Assembly: GCA_964398945.1 (NCBI GenBank)
Contig: CAYNOT010000014.1
Coordinates: forward strand, 77,453-141,452
Direction of reading: 5' to 3'
Source: JBGTGG01 sp964398945
Lineage (GTDB): Bacteria; Bacteroidota; Bacteroidia; Cytophagales; Cyclobacteriaceae
DNA length: 64,000 nucleotides
Position 1 is the first letter of the stretch. Each line of letters begins with the position of its first letter. A model generated the notes under the pieces. The model was not told the DNA's origin. It did not search any database and worked only from the letters and a program-made list of their open reading frames with translations. Position numbers and translations under genes: made by a program. Shown in pieces: positions 45,421-53,878 of this stretch.

Positions 45421-45975
45421 TTAATAGTGATCATAGTTCGCGGCTACTTCGCTTATACTTTTTCCACCGATCGTTACGTCTTTTAAGGCTGCCACCCCAT
45501 TTTTAATACGCACTACTGCGGCCACCTCGACTAAAGTATCGTTTTGAGATTCAGCATATAACTTCTCTGCAATGGGTGCTTTTCTTTCTTCCAGGTAAAA
45601 GCGATCAAAAGGATAATCGAAATACAGTATGTTATCATTCACGTAAGACACAGTTCCTTTTATAAAATCAGGGTGATCAGGTTTTGTGTGGGACACCCCT
45701 TTGATCATAGCATACCCAGCTGAATCATCTAAAGAAACAAACACTTCATTTCCATACACCCAATTCAAAGGATCACTAACAGGAAATTGTTCTGAATCGA
45801 AATTGAGGATTATATACTTTCCCCGAAAGGGATCGGAAGGATCCACGGGCCTGGTCCTGAATTTAAATTCTTTACCATTTTTCAAGACCGATTCTTGTTC
45901 ATAGATCATACTTCCCGGAACAAACCATTGTATGAGTATCATGATCACAAAAATTCCAATTACATAATATTTCAT
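45421..45975 (-). CDS. GDYXXLXY-domain membrane-anchored protein
   Basis: The 184-residue protein has one N-terminal transmembrane segment (IGIFVIMILIQWFVPGSM) and a body with DPSDPFRGKYIILNFDSEQF, the place where this family has R-G-D-Y; here the aspartate is lysine. Such proteins are usually encoded directly after a DUF2157 membrane protein, as here with a 4-bp overlap. The function of the pair is unknown. An envelope stress or permeability role has been neither shown nor excluded. Confidence 0.85.
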   Translation of the reverse strand: MKYYVIGIFVIMILIQWFVPGSMIYEQESVLKNGKEFKFRTRPVDPSDPFRGKYIILNFDSEQFPVSDPLNWVYGNEVFVSLDDSAGYAMIKGVSHTKPDHPDFIKGTVSYVNDNILYFDYPFDRFYLEERKAPIAEKLYAESQNDTLVEVAAVVRIKNGVAALKDVTIGGKSISEVAANYDHY

Positions 45976-47252
45976 GCTTTTTGATCCTCCTTTCTTTTCT
46001 TGATGAGAAAATAGTTTGCTGCAAAAAAACTGGAGCCCACGAGGATAAAAAGCAGGCCGCGTAAAACAAAACTCATATTGGTATCAAAGAATCGACAAAA
46101 CACAAGCGCAGTAAAAATTAACAAACCATAATTTAGAATTCCGATGCTATCAGTTCGTGCGCCCTTGCTAATTGTAAAAATGGCCAATCCCAAAACCAAT
46201 ACGTTGATACAAATTTGTGTGAAAAGTGGAATGGAGTTCCCGACCAGGAATAGAATGAAGAAGGGAATAAAGATCAGTCCTTTGTAATCAAGGTTTTTCC
46301 ATGAAAGCTTATTAACAGAATAAATTGCCAATGCCAATGTTCCGAGACACAACGTACCGAATAGAAGAAATTCAGGATGAGTATAGTTTTGATTCGGTGT
46401 GAATTCTTCCCAGAACCATTTAAAACTGGTGATCAATAAAAGTATGGCAAGTCCTGCGTTCCCAACAAAACGAGACGGGTTTTTAAACAATTTATTTTTT
46501 GAAAAAGGGGACAATTCACCAAGCAGGATAAAACCACAAAACATACTCACATAAGCGGCCATTGTCCATTCTTCAATTTTGTTTCCGATCATGCCAAGGG
46601 AAATGGTTAAGGAGATCACCAGCAACCAGGATAGAAAGGTGGTGAAATTGCCGGAAGGATGTTGTTTGAGTTGTGAATAGTAATGCGGAACCATCAATCC
46701 TAAAAACAGCCAGTACCACCAGGCAGTGCGCTGCAATGAATAAGTGAAATAACTGACTTCACTCGCGTACCAAGTGATGCCCACTAAGAAAAGCATTGCT
46801 GCCATATTGGAATTAAGCGCGTAGATTATGGGCAAGCACGCAATCATCCAGATAAATAAAAACCCTTCCATCGTTCCCTCGATGTGGTAGATTTGACTGA
46901 TGAGCGAAATGCTGGCGCCAACTGCCAAAAACAAAAAAGTGGCGGACGCTTCGCGCCATGTAACATTGTTTTTTAGCCTCAACCAATAATAGATTCCGGC
47001 TGCCTGGCCGATCAACAACGGGAGTAAAGCAAATTTTAATTTCGTTCCTTTTGAAAAGATATCCCAGTTGTGGGCGATTACAAGAATGATCCCTAATCCT
47101 ACGAGCAGGGCCCCTAAAATACCAAAGACAATCAGCAGGCGATTTGGTGATTCGTTTGTTTTCTGTTGGTAGTGGCCTCGAATGCGATCCGCTACTTCAC
47201 TTGAAATTACATGTTTACTAACCAATTCATCAAGGTCATTGACTATGCTCAT
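45972..47252 (-). CDS. DUF2157 multi-pass membrane protein
   Basis: The 426-residue protein has a short cytoplasmic N-terminal domain (VNDLDELVSKHVISSEVADR) that defines DUF2157, and about 12 transmembrane segments. Start and stop codons overlap the GDYXXLXY gene by 4 bp, so the two are translationally coupled. Function is unknown in the family. Rapid hydrophobic repeats and conserved charged loops suggest a transport or sensor-like role, which I cannot refine. Confidence 0.9.
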   Translation of the reverse strand: MSIVNDLDELVSKHVISSEVADRIRGHYQQKTNESPNRLLIVFGILGALLVGLGIILVIAHNWDIFSKGTKLKFALLPLLIGQAAGIYYWLRLKNNVTWREASATFLFLAVGASISLISQIYHIEGTMEGFLFIWMIACLPIIYALNSNMAAMLFLVGITWYASEVSYFTYSLQRTAWWYWLFLGLMVPHYYSQLKQHPSGNFTTFLSWLLVISLTISLGMIGNKIEEWTMAAYVSMFCGFILLGELSPFSKNKLFKNPSRFVGNAGLAILLLITSFKWFWEEFTPNQNYTHPEFLLFGTLCLGTLALAIYSVNKLSWKNLDYKGLIFIPFFILFLVGNSIPLFTQICINVLVLGLAIFTISKGARTDSIGILNYGLLIFTALVFCRFFDTNMSFVLRGLLFILVGSSFFAANYFLIKKRKEDQKA

Positions 47253-47283
47253 GATGTGAAGCTACAAGATTTTTTATAAAAAA

Positions 47284-47306
47284 ATAAGCCGGTGTTCCCG
47301 GCTTAT
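47284..47306 (-). terminator. intrinsic terminator of the S9 peptidase gene
   Basis: ATAAGCCGG and CCGGCTTAT pair over 9 bp with a five-base loop. On the minus strand the next bases read a U-rich run, ending transcription about 100 bp after the peptidase stop and just before the DUF2157 start. Confidence 0.8.
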
Positions 47307-47406
47307 GATCTTTGACAGATTTCCTGGTCTGGAATTATTATGGGGTTAAATTATCTTCATCTGTTGAGTTCAAATATTTCTATTATTTGAAGTCAGCCAA
47401 AGCGGT

Positions 47407-49842
47407 TTATTTTTCGATCGTAACTTTCTTGTCACCACCTACCGTTGGTTCAACTCCTTTCACATATTTCTCCAGCCAGGTGTCCATTTCCCAAAGCATG
47501 TGCAACAACGATTCTTTTGCCCGATACCCATGGCTTTCATACGGAAGTTTTACAAAACGTGCTGTTCCGCCATGGCCCTTGATGGCATTGTAAAAGCGCT
47601 CACTCTGAATCGGGAAAGTGCCACTGTTGTTATCAGCTTCACCATGGATCATAAGAATAGGTTCGTTCACTTTATTCGCATACGAGAAAGGCGACATCTC
47701 ATAATAGATTTCGGGAGCTTCCCAATAGGTTCTTTCTTCCGCCTGAAAACCAAAAGGTGTAAGTGTTCTGTTGTATGCCCCACTTCGTGCAATACCTGCT
47801 TTGAACAAATCAGAATGTGCTAACAAGTTAGCCGTCATGAAAGCACCATAAGAATGCCCGCCAACACCAACACGGTTGGGATCGACAATACCTAAACCTG
47901 AAGTGTAATCAATTACTGCTTTTGCACTCGATACCAATTGCGGAATGTAGGTATCGTTTGGTTCAGCATCGCCCTCACCAACAATGGGCATGGCGGCATT
48001 GTCCAACACCGCATATCCGCGCGTTACCCAAAACAAAACACCGCCCGAATTAATCCGTGTGAATGTATATGGTGATCCTGTTACCTGGCTCGCAGCTTCA
48101 GCTGATTTAAACTCACGCGGGTATGCCCACACAATTGCCGGTAAAGGACCATCCCCTTTTTTATAACCAGGAGGCAAATACATATCCACGGTCAGGTCAA
48201 CCCCATCGGCACGTTTGTATTGCAGCACTTCCTTCTTCACATCTTTTAATTGTGGATAAGGATTTTCAAAATCAGTAAGTTGTGTGCTGTTTTTAGAACC
48301 GACAGTGCGTAAAAAATAATTGGTCGTTTCGGTTTGTGATTCGCGCGAAGTAACAAAAGATATTTTCTTTCCTTCCATCACGTTCACCACACGTTCATAG
48401 TACGGGGCTGTGCACTGCCATAATCTTTCTTTTTTTCCGGAGAGCAATTCCATCTTATCAAGAAACGGCATATCGCCTTCGGAGGATGAACCTCGTCCGC
48501 TTAGCAACACCTCATTGCTTGCGCTCACGTATACAACATTCTTTCCGAATTTGTTTCTGGTGGAAACAAAACTTCCCGGATCATTATAACTATCTTCCGT
48601 TGACCGATCGATAATTACTTTTCTGGCTTTCGATGTTGGGTTGATTTGGTAAACACGGATTTTCCGATCGCTGCGCCACGTTTCATATACAAATGCTGCG
48701 TCATCTTTCGCCCATTGAATTCCTGCATAGCGCAACGGCAGACTGATTAGTTCAGTTGCTGTGCTGGTAAACGGAGCACTCAACTGATATACTTTATCTC
48801 GGATAGCAGCTTCTGTTTTTGGATTGCCACCATCTTGTGCCTCTACCCAATAAATTGTTGCAGGTTGATCGTTTCTCCAACCGTGGCCGCGCGGGCCGGT
48901 TTGCGTTGCATTGAACCCATTTGGAATATTGTCCGTAAGCGGGATGTCAATCACCTCTTTAACAACTTTTCCATTCAGATCGATGATATTGATTTTTAAT
49001 GGAAACCTGTAATACGGAACCAGGTATGAATATGGTTTGTGGATATTTTCTACCATGATCATTTTTCCGTCCGGTGATGGATCAGCTGATAAATACAATG
49101 CTTTTGGCCCGATTGTTTTTTCTGTGCCGCCAATTTTTTTGATTACAATTTCAGAAGTACCATAGTAATCGAACAGGTCTTCATCGTATGGGTTTTCCAA
49201 CAAGTCTTGATACGTTCTTGAAGGGGCTTGCTTGCCCAGGTTTTCTTCAATGACCGGCCCTTTGGGAACGCGCGATTTGGGCGTGACTGGTTTTAAGTCC
49301 GCAGGCACTGCGGTAAAAATTATGGTTTCAGAATCTGACAACCAACTGAATGAATTTGTAAATATGTTGTTGATTTTTCGATCGGTGATTTTGGATGCGT
49401 TTTTAGTTGCCACATCTACCATCCAGAGCTCAATCCGGTCGCCATCGTTTTGCAAGAATGCAATCCGTTTGCTGTCCGGGGAAAAAGTGAGGTCGCTGAT
49501 GAGCAAGGGTGAAGGAAGGTTTGCGATTTCATACTCTTTTTTATCATTTAATGATTTTAGTTTTAACCCGATTAAATATGATCCCCGGCTTCTTCCAAAA
49601 TTTTCAGGATTGATCCGTAGTCCCGCAATGCGAAGTTCGGGCCTGGATAATTCTTCAATGCTGGGATAATCGGAACGGTCCAACAATACCATCCAATTGT
49701 TGTCCGGTGAAAAGGTAACAAAGGGTGTTAAAGGGGCTTCGAGAAGTTTGGCGATTTCTTCCACCGGGCGTTGATAGCCGATATTGATTTGGGCGCCAGC
49801 CTGAGCAGAAACGAACAGGAGGAGGATAAGGATTTTCTTCAT
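47407..49842 (-). CDS. S9-family prolyl oligopeptidase-like serine peptidase, secreted
   Basis: The 811-residue protein has a signal peptide (ending SAQAGAQ), an N-terminal beta-propeller with SPDG-type repeats (LTFSPDSKRIAFLQNDGDRI) and a C-terminal alpha/beta hydrolase. The serine is in GVGGHSYGAFMT, the aspartate probably in MIHGEADNNSGTFP and the histidine in LPYESHGYR. The closest type I recognise is the glutamyl-endopeptidase-like S9D group. It digests peptides in the periplasm or outside. The gene stands alone, flanked by a terminator and a heptad-repeat array. Confidence 0.93.
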   Translation of the reverse strand: MKKILILLLFVSAQAGAQINIGYQRPVEEIAKLLEAPLTPFVTFSPDNNWMVLLDRSDYPSIEELSRPELRIAGLRINPENFGRSRGSYLIGLKLKSLNDKKEYEIANLPSPLLISDLTFSPDSKRIAFLQNDGDRIELWMVDVATKNASKITDRKINNIFTNSFSWLSDSETIIFTAVPADLKPVTPKSRVPKGPVIEENLGKQAPSRTYQDLLENPYDEDLFDYYGTSEIVIKKIGGTEKTIGPKALYLSADPSPDGKMIMVENIHKPYSYLVPYYRFPLKINIIDLNGKVVKEVIDIPLTDNIPNGFNATQTGPRGHGWRNDQPATIYWVEAQDGGNPKTEAAIRDKVYQLSAPFTSTATELISLPLRYAGIQWAKDDAAFVYETWRSDRKIRVYQINPTSKARKVIIDRSTEDSYNDPGSFVSTRNKFGKNVVYVSASNEVLLSGRGSSSEGDMPFLDKMELLSGKKERLWQCTAPYYERVVNVMEGKKISFVTSRESQTETTNYFLRTVGSKNSTQLTDFENPYPQLKDVKKEVLQYKRADGVDLTVDMYLPPGYKKGDGPLPAIVWAYPREFKSAEAASQVTGSPYTFTRINSGGVLFWVTRGYAVLDNAAMPIVGEGDAEPNDTYIPQLVSSAKAVIDYTSGLGIVDPNRVGVGGHSYGAFMTANLLAHSDLFKAGIARSGAYNRTLTPFGFQAEERTYWEAPEIYYEMSPFSYANKVNEPILMIHGEADNNSGTFPIQSERFYNAIKGHGGTARFVKLPYESHGYRAKESLLHMLWEMDTWLEKYVKGVEPTVGGDKKVTIEK

Positions 49843-49937
49843 GGGCATAATTTTAAATAGGTTAAGGAAAGGTAGCAGGTCCTGATTGGAATTGCCATCG
49901 GTTTTTGATGAAAGGAGTATTTGATTTCTAAATTATT

Positions 49938-50049
49938 GACTGGATACTGGTTTCTTGAGACTCAAGACTAAAAACTCATAATTCATCACTCTTACAGGAT
50001 ACTGGTTTCTGGATCCCTCACGACTCATTACTAATTACTCAAGACTAGA
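49938..50049. repeat. degenerate 7-bp-period array (A)
   Basis: Sixteen heptads can be read in one register, for example GACTCAA, GACTAAA, GACTCAT, TACTCAA and GACTAGA, with one slip. The array covers the 3' end of the aminotransferase, so its last codons and stop (50031-50033) are repeat-derived. Confidence 0.85.
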
Positions 50050-51221
50050 ATCGCAGCTAATTCGCGAATGATCAAATCGCACTCCTCCTCTGTATTATAG
50101 TAATGTGGAGAAATCCGCAACGCCCATTCCGCTTGTTTGTTGTCAAAGTCAATGACTGCGTTGGCACGGGTTGCCATGGAAGTGTTGATATTTTTATCCC
50201 GTAAGGTTTGTACGATTTTTCCTGGTTCGGCAACAGGAAGTGTTAATGTGATAATGCTGCTTTGTGGTGTGCCGATATCTAAAATCCGAACGCCTTTTAT
50301 TTTTTCAAGTTGATCCTTGATCAATTCGCAAAGGTGCGTATTGCGATCGCGTATATTTTCAATCCCAACTTCCAACGCATATTCAATTGCTGCTTTGCTT
50401 CCCAAGACCAACGGATATGGAATTTCCCAATCTTCAAATCTTCTACCCCTTGTTTGCAAAACATATTCATCGGCACTTGTCCAACTAGCGCCCCGCAAGT
50501 CAAGGTACAGTGGCTCCATTCCACGATCCAATACTTTATCCGAAACAAAAAGAAACCCGGCCCCACGCGGGCCACGCAAAAATTTCCGCATCGTGGCGGT
50601 CAAGAAATCACAGTGGATTTTCTGAACATCAATCGGCCATTGTCCTGCTGATTGGCACGCATCCACCAAATACAAAATATCCAATGCTTTGCAGATTTCA
50701 CCGACTTCTTCAACCGGTTGAACCAGTCCGGTGTTTGTTGGGATATGCGTCAATGAAACCAATTTTGGTTGATGCAACTCAATGAGGTTTTTCATATCTG
50801 CAACATCAACACCCCCTTCGGGTTTGCTGGCAGCGCGAAATAATTTTACACCAAACCTTTTTTGTAATGACAAGAAAGCAATCTGGTTCGAGACATAATC
50901 TTCATTGGCAATCACTATGCTGTCCCCTTTCTCGAAAGGAATGCAGGAGAGCGCACGGGCAAAAGAATTGGTGGCACTCGATGTGAAAGCGATTTGATCA
51001 GGTTTTGCATTGATGAGTTTGGCAGCAGCTTCATAAAACCCATTTACTTCGGCAGTTTTTAGATCAGCCGTTTCGTAACCACCCGTTACACTTTCCAAAT
51101 CAAGGTAGTCTTTCATTGCTTTTAATACCGGCATCGGCATCAGGGCAGCGCCCGCGTTGTTGAAATGGATTTTTGTTCGGCAGCCCGGTGTATCGGCCCG
51201 ATAGCGTGAAAGGTCTTGCAT
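50031..51221 (-). CDS. class V aminotransferase-fold PLP enzyme (cysteine desulfurase/epimerase type)
   Basis: The 396-residue PLP enzyme of the class V fold has IHFNNAGAALMP at the N-terminus, the cofactor aspartate and histidine region in YLVDACQSAGQWPID, and the Schiff-base lysine in TATMRKFLRGPRGAGF. Related enzymes include isopenicillin-N epimerase-like and ergothioneine C-S lyases; the substrate cannot be told from the sequence. The C-terminus (ILVLSN) is encoded by heptad repeat DNA. The DUF1330 gene lies 9 bp upstream on the same strand, suggesting an operon. Confidence 0.9.
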   Translation of the reverse strand: MQDLSRYRADTPGCRTKIHFNNAGAALMPMPVLKAMKDYLDLESVTGGYETADLKTAEVNGFYEAAAKLINAKPDQIAFTSSATNSFARALSCIPFEKGDSIVIANEDYVSNQIAFLSLQKRFGVKLFRAASKPEGGVDVADMKNLIELHQPKLVSLTHIPTNTGLVQPVEEVGEICKALDILYLVDACQSAGQWPIDVQKIHCDFLTATMRKFLRGPRGAGFLFVSDKVLDRGMEPLYLDLRGASWTSADEYVLQTRGRRFEDWEIPYPLVLGSKAAIEYALEVGIENIRDRNTHLCELIKDQLEKIKGVRILDIGTPQSSIITLTLPVAEPGKIVQTLRDKNINTSMATRANAVIDFDNKQAEWALRISPHYYNTEEECDLIIRELAAILVLSN

Positions 51222-51230
51222 GGTATTTTT

Positions 51231-51518
51231 TTAAATTCCTTCGGCTACGATCATTCTTGAAGTGGCATGTTTGTAACGGATTTGCTTCGCGACTGTATAT
51301 TCGGGCGAAGCCCACCATGCTTTTGCCAAATCCGAATTGGGGAACTCCAGGATTACCAACCGTTCCGGGTCCCAATCGCCTTCCAGGGTTTCGGTTTTTC
51401 CACCGCGCACAACAAATTTACCTTGATAGGCCGTTAATGTTCCGGCTGTTAATTTTTTATAGTCCTCGTATCCTACGGGGTCATTTACTTTTACTTCTAC
51501 GATGATGTAAGCAGGCAT
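51231..51518 (-). CDS. DUF1330 protein
   Basis: The 95-residue dimeric alpha/beta-barrel-type protein opens MPAYIIVEVKVNDPVGYEDY and contains VVRGGKTETLEGDWDPERLV and the family end SPEYTVAKQIRYKHA. Family function is unknown. It precedes the class V aminotransferase by 9 bp in the same direction. Confidence 0.92.
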   Translation of the reverse strand: MPAYIIVEVKVNDPVGYEDYKKLTAGTLTAYQGKFVVRGGKTETLEGDWDPERLVILEFPNSDLAKAWWASPEYTVAKQIRYKHATSRMIVAEGI

Positions 51519-51521
51519 GAT

Positions 51522-51570
51522 GATTATTGGTTGATTTGGTGATTTGTAAATTAGTTGATTGTTGGCTTAA
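51522..51570. repeat. degenerate 7-bp-period array (B)
   Basis: Seven heptads (GATTATT, GGTTGAT, TTGGTGA, TTTGTAA, ATTAGTT, GATTGTT, GGCTTAA) lie between the divergent DUF1330 and lipoprotein genes. This is the weakest of the arrays. Confidence 0.55.
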
Positions 51571-51660
51571 CAATCATAGTGTAATATTATTCAAAATTTG
51601 TAACATTGGCTTTGTTGGTTTAATTATTGGGTTGAAAATTAGCTACTATTTATTTACAGT

Positions 51661-52281
51661 ATGATCCAGCCGTTTATTAAAACTATTAGTGTTAGTCTTT
51701 TATTTCTTTTATTTTCAGGGTGTGTATCTGTGAAGATTAAAGCACATCCTGATTATCTGGGATATTATACTGGTGAAACTATTTTGTTTTCTGATTCATT
51801 TCAAGGCATATCTCGAAATTACTCAGATCATTTAGTTTCATGGACGGGAAAAAAGTTTGAAAAAAACCTTCCTTTATTGTTACAGCTAAATTATCAAGAT
51901 ACCGATTTCATGGCCAGGCAATGGGGTATTTCAATAAACGACATAGATGTTACAAATCCAAAGCAGTTAAAATTTATCTATGAAAAAGTTGGAATTAACT
52001 ATATGATAATTAACCAGGTGAGTTTAAGCGAGTATGGACCAACTAATTTCGATGATTCTACAACTTATTCGGCAACTTTACGATTGCAATTGATTGACTT
52101 CAAAAATGGGGTAGTAATATGGAAGTCCGATGTAAAAGTAAATATCGGATCTTTAATTATTATGGATGATGATCAACCGTACTCCTTTAATTTTTCCAGT
52201 TCGGTTAGTGCATTTGATAAAGCATACCGAAAGTCAATCAAACGATTAATCAAAAGCTTCCACCTAATACAAGTCAAATGA
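51661..52281 (+). CDS. uncharacterised lipoprotein (206 residues)
   Basis: A lipoprotein signal is visible (LFLLFSGC). The body includes YMIINQVSLSEYGP and ATLRLQLIDFKNGVVIWKSD, then KAYRKSIKRLIKSF, a pattern reminiscent of small CsgG/LpoB-like periplasmic lipoproteins, but I am not certain. Its stop overlaps the next gene's start by 4 bp. A degraded copy of its signal region occurs at 56455-56544. DNA here is AT-rich compared with neighbours. Confidence 0.75.
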   Translation: MIQPFIKTISVSLLFLLFSGCVSVKIKAHPDYLGYYTGETILFSDSFQGISRNYSDHLVSWTGKKFEKNLPLLLQLNYQDTDFMARQWGISINDIDVTNPKQLKFIYEKVGINYMIINQVSLSEYGPTNFDDSTTYSATLRLQLIDFKNGVVIWKSDVKVNIGSLIIMDDDQPYSFNFSSSVSAFDKAYRKSIKRLIKSFHLIQVK

Positions 52282-52865
52282 CATTAATAAGATATTCAAT
52301 TATTCTCATTTTTTCCTTTGGAATCAATACGGTATTTGCCCAAGACAAAAAGGAAAAGAAATCCCATTTCTATAACATCACTCAGTTTGGATATGGTATC
52401 GGTATTGGTAAAGTAAATTATAAGCAAATTGATAATAAGGTTTCTTATGAGGGGCATTCATTTCGACTTCGTACTGAATTCGGGTATTACGATCCTAACC
52501 ATTTTAATATTGGTATTGGTTTCGGATTAGATGGGTATCATGAATCTACGATGAATACGGCCCCTCTTTTTGCGAGTTTTCGATATTACCTTTCTCAAAG
52601 CAGGAATCCATTTTTTGTACTGACGAATATTGGTTATTCCATAAAGCTCAATGAAACCTTTGAGCGTGGTGGACTGGGTAGTTTGGAATTTGGTAAAAAA
52701 ATAACGTTGGGAAGAATGTCAATAATGCCAAGTGTTGGATTTAACTTTTTTAATGCGAAGGAGATGGGCTATTTCACGTATGATCCTACTAACGGACAAG
52801 TTCAGTTCTACAATGATGATCTTTTGGTTAAGACCTTTGTAATCAATGTTGGGTTTATGTTCTGA
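52278..52865 (+). CDS. small outer-membrane beta-barrel protein
   Basis: The 195-residue protein has a signal peptide (ending GINTVFAQ), eight or so amphipathic strands (FGYGIGIGKVNYKQI, FRLRTEFGYYDP) and a terminal phenylalanine. It overlaps the upstream lipoprotein gene by 4 bp, so the two products probably act together in the outer membrane. No family identified. Confidence 0.75.
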   Translation: MTLIRYSIILIFSFGINTVFAQDKKEKKSHFYNITQFGYGIGIGKVNYKQIDNKVSYEGHSFRLRTEFGYYDPNHFNIGIGFGLDGYHESTMNTAPLFASFRYYLSQSRNPFFVLTNIGYSIKLNETFERGGLGSLEFGKKITLGRMSIMPSVGFNFFNAKEMGYFTYDPTNGQVQFYNDDLLVKTFVINVGFMF

Positions 52866-52878
52866 GGTAAATAAATAG

Positions 52879-53018
52879 TCTTGCGTATTGAGTCGCTAGT
52901 CTTGAGTATCCACTTATGAGTTATGATTATGGGTTAGGATTTTAGTTGATCTAACAACGAGCAACTGACAACCAATAACTATTTTGTCGGTATCCAGTAA
53001 CCAGCATCTGGCATCTCT
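52879..53018. repeat. degenerate 7-bp-period array (C)
   Basis: Twenty consecutive heptads stay in one register, for example GTCTTGC, GTATTGA, GTCGCTA, GTCTTGA, GTATCCA ... GTATCCA, GTAACCA, GCATCTG, GCATCTC. It starts 13 bp after the stop of the barrel gene. Confidence 0.9.
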
Positions 53019-53153
53019 ACTATTCTGGGATTAATCAAAAGTTTTGGAGGGCCATATTCGGAGCAAAGAAATGAATTCTTATGATTTTGCTCATAGTATC
53101 ATAACACCACGCATCCTATTTTCGGGATTATCAACTTTAAACCACATAATCCC

Positions 53154-53876
53154 ATGGACATACCCGTTTTATTTTCGAACCCTTCGCTTACAATCAATGA
53201 TGTAACCCGTCAATACCCACAATCATTGTCTGTTTTTAATAAACACGGAATTGATTTTTGTTGTGGCGGGAAAAAGAATTTTTTCAAAGCCTGTGAAGAA
53301 GCCGGTGTAGATGTTTTTTCTATTGCAGAAGAGATTTCAGTGGCGAGGGTACCATCGGGCGAGCTTCGCTTTAAAAACTGGGGGCCGGTATTTCTTTCGA
53401 ATTACATTGTTGAAAACCATCATTCGTTTGTTAGGGAAGCAATACCCGAATTGAACGCGTTACTTGATAAGGTGGTTTCCCGTCATGGTGATACCGAACC
53501 TGCACTGATTCGTATCCGTGAACATTTTGCAGCGCTGGCCGATGAGTTATTGCCTCATCTTGAAAAGGAAGAACAAGTATTGTTTCCCGCTATTGCGGAA
53601 TTATTTGGCGATGAAAATGAACGTGGAGTTATTGCCAACAACATTGGTATGCCCATTGCAGCAATGGAAGATGAGCATGAGCATGCCGGTAAGCTGATAA
53701 AGATTATTCGGGAATTGTCTAATAACTACACTGCTCCGCCATACGCATGCCCGACCTATCAATTAACCTTTCAAAAACTAGATGAGTTTGATAAAGATTT
53801 GATGCAACACATCTATTTGGAGAATTCGGTTTTGTTCAATAAATGTTTAGTCGGGCAAGATGCTTTAAATCATTGA
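53154..53876 (+). CDS. ric: iron-sulfur cluster repair di-iron protein (RIC/ScdA/YtfE)
   Basis: The 240-residue protein has an N-terminal ScdA_N domain with HGIDFCCGGKKNF (C36, C37) and a C-terminal hemerythrin-like domain with NHHSFVREAIPEL, HLEKEEQVLFP, EDEHEHAGKLI and HIYLENSVLF. RIC proteins restore Fe-S clusters damaged by NO or peroxide. It is followed after 2 bp by a B12-dependent ribonucleotide reductase and then a Crp/Fnr gene, suggesting a nitrosative or low-oxygen operon. Confidence 0.96.
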   Translation: MDIPVLFSNPSLTINDVTRQYPQSLSVFNKHGIDFCCGGKKNFFKACEEAGVDVFSIAEEISVARVPSGELRFKNWGPVFLSNYIVENHHSFVREAIPELNALLDKVVSRHGDTEPALIRIREHFAALADELLPHLEKEEQVLFPAIAELFGDENERGVIANNIGMPIAAMEDEHEHAGKLIKIIRELSNNYTAPPYACPTYQLTFQKLDEFDKDLMQHIYLENSVLFNKCLVGQDALNH

Positions 53877-53878
53877 CC

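Noticed and set aside
53080..53103. TATGAT/ATCATA dyad before ric as an FNR/NO box
   Set aside because: Spacing of 12 bases and sequence do not fit TTGAT-N4-ATCAA; too weak to call.
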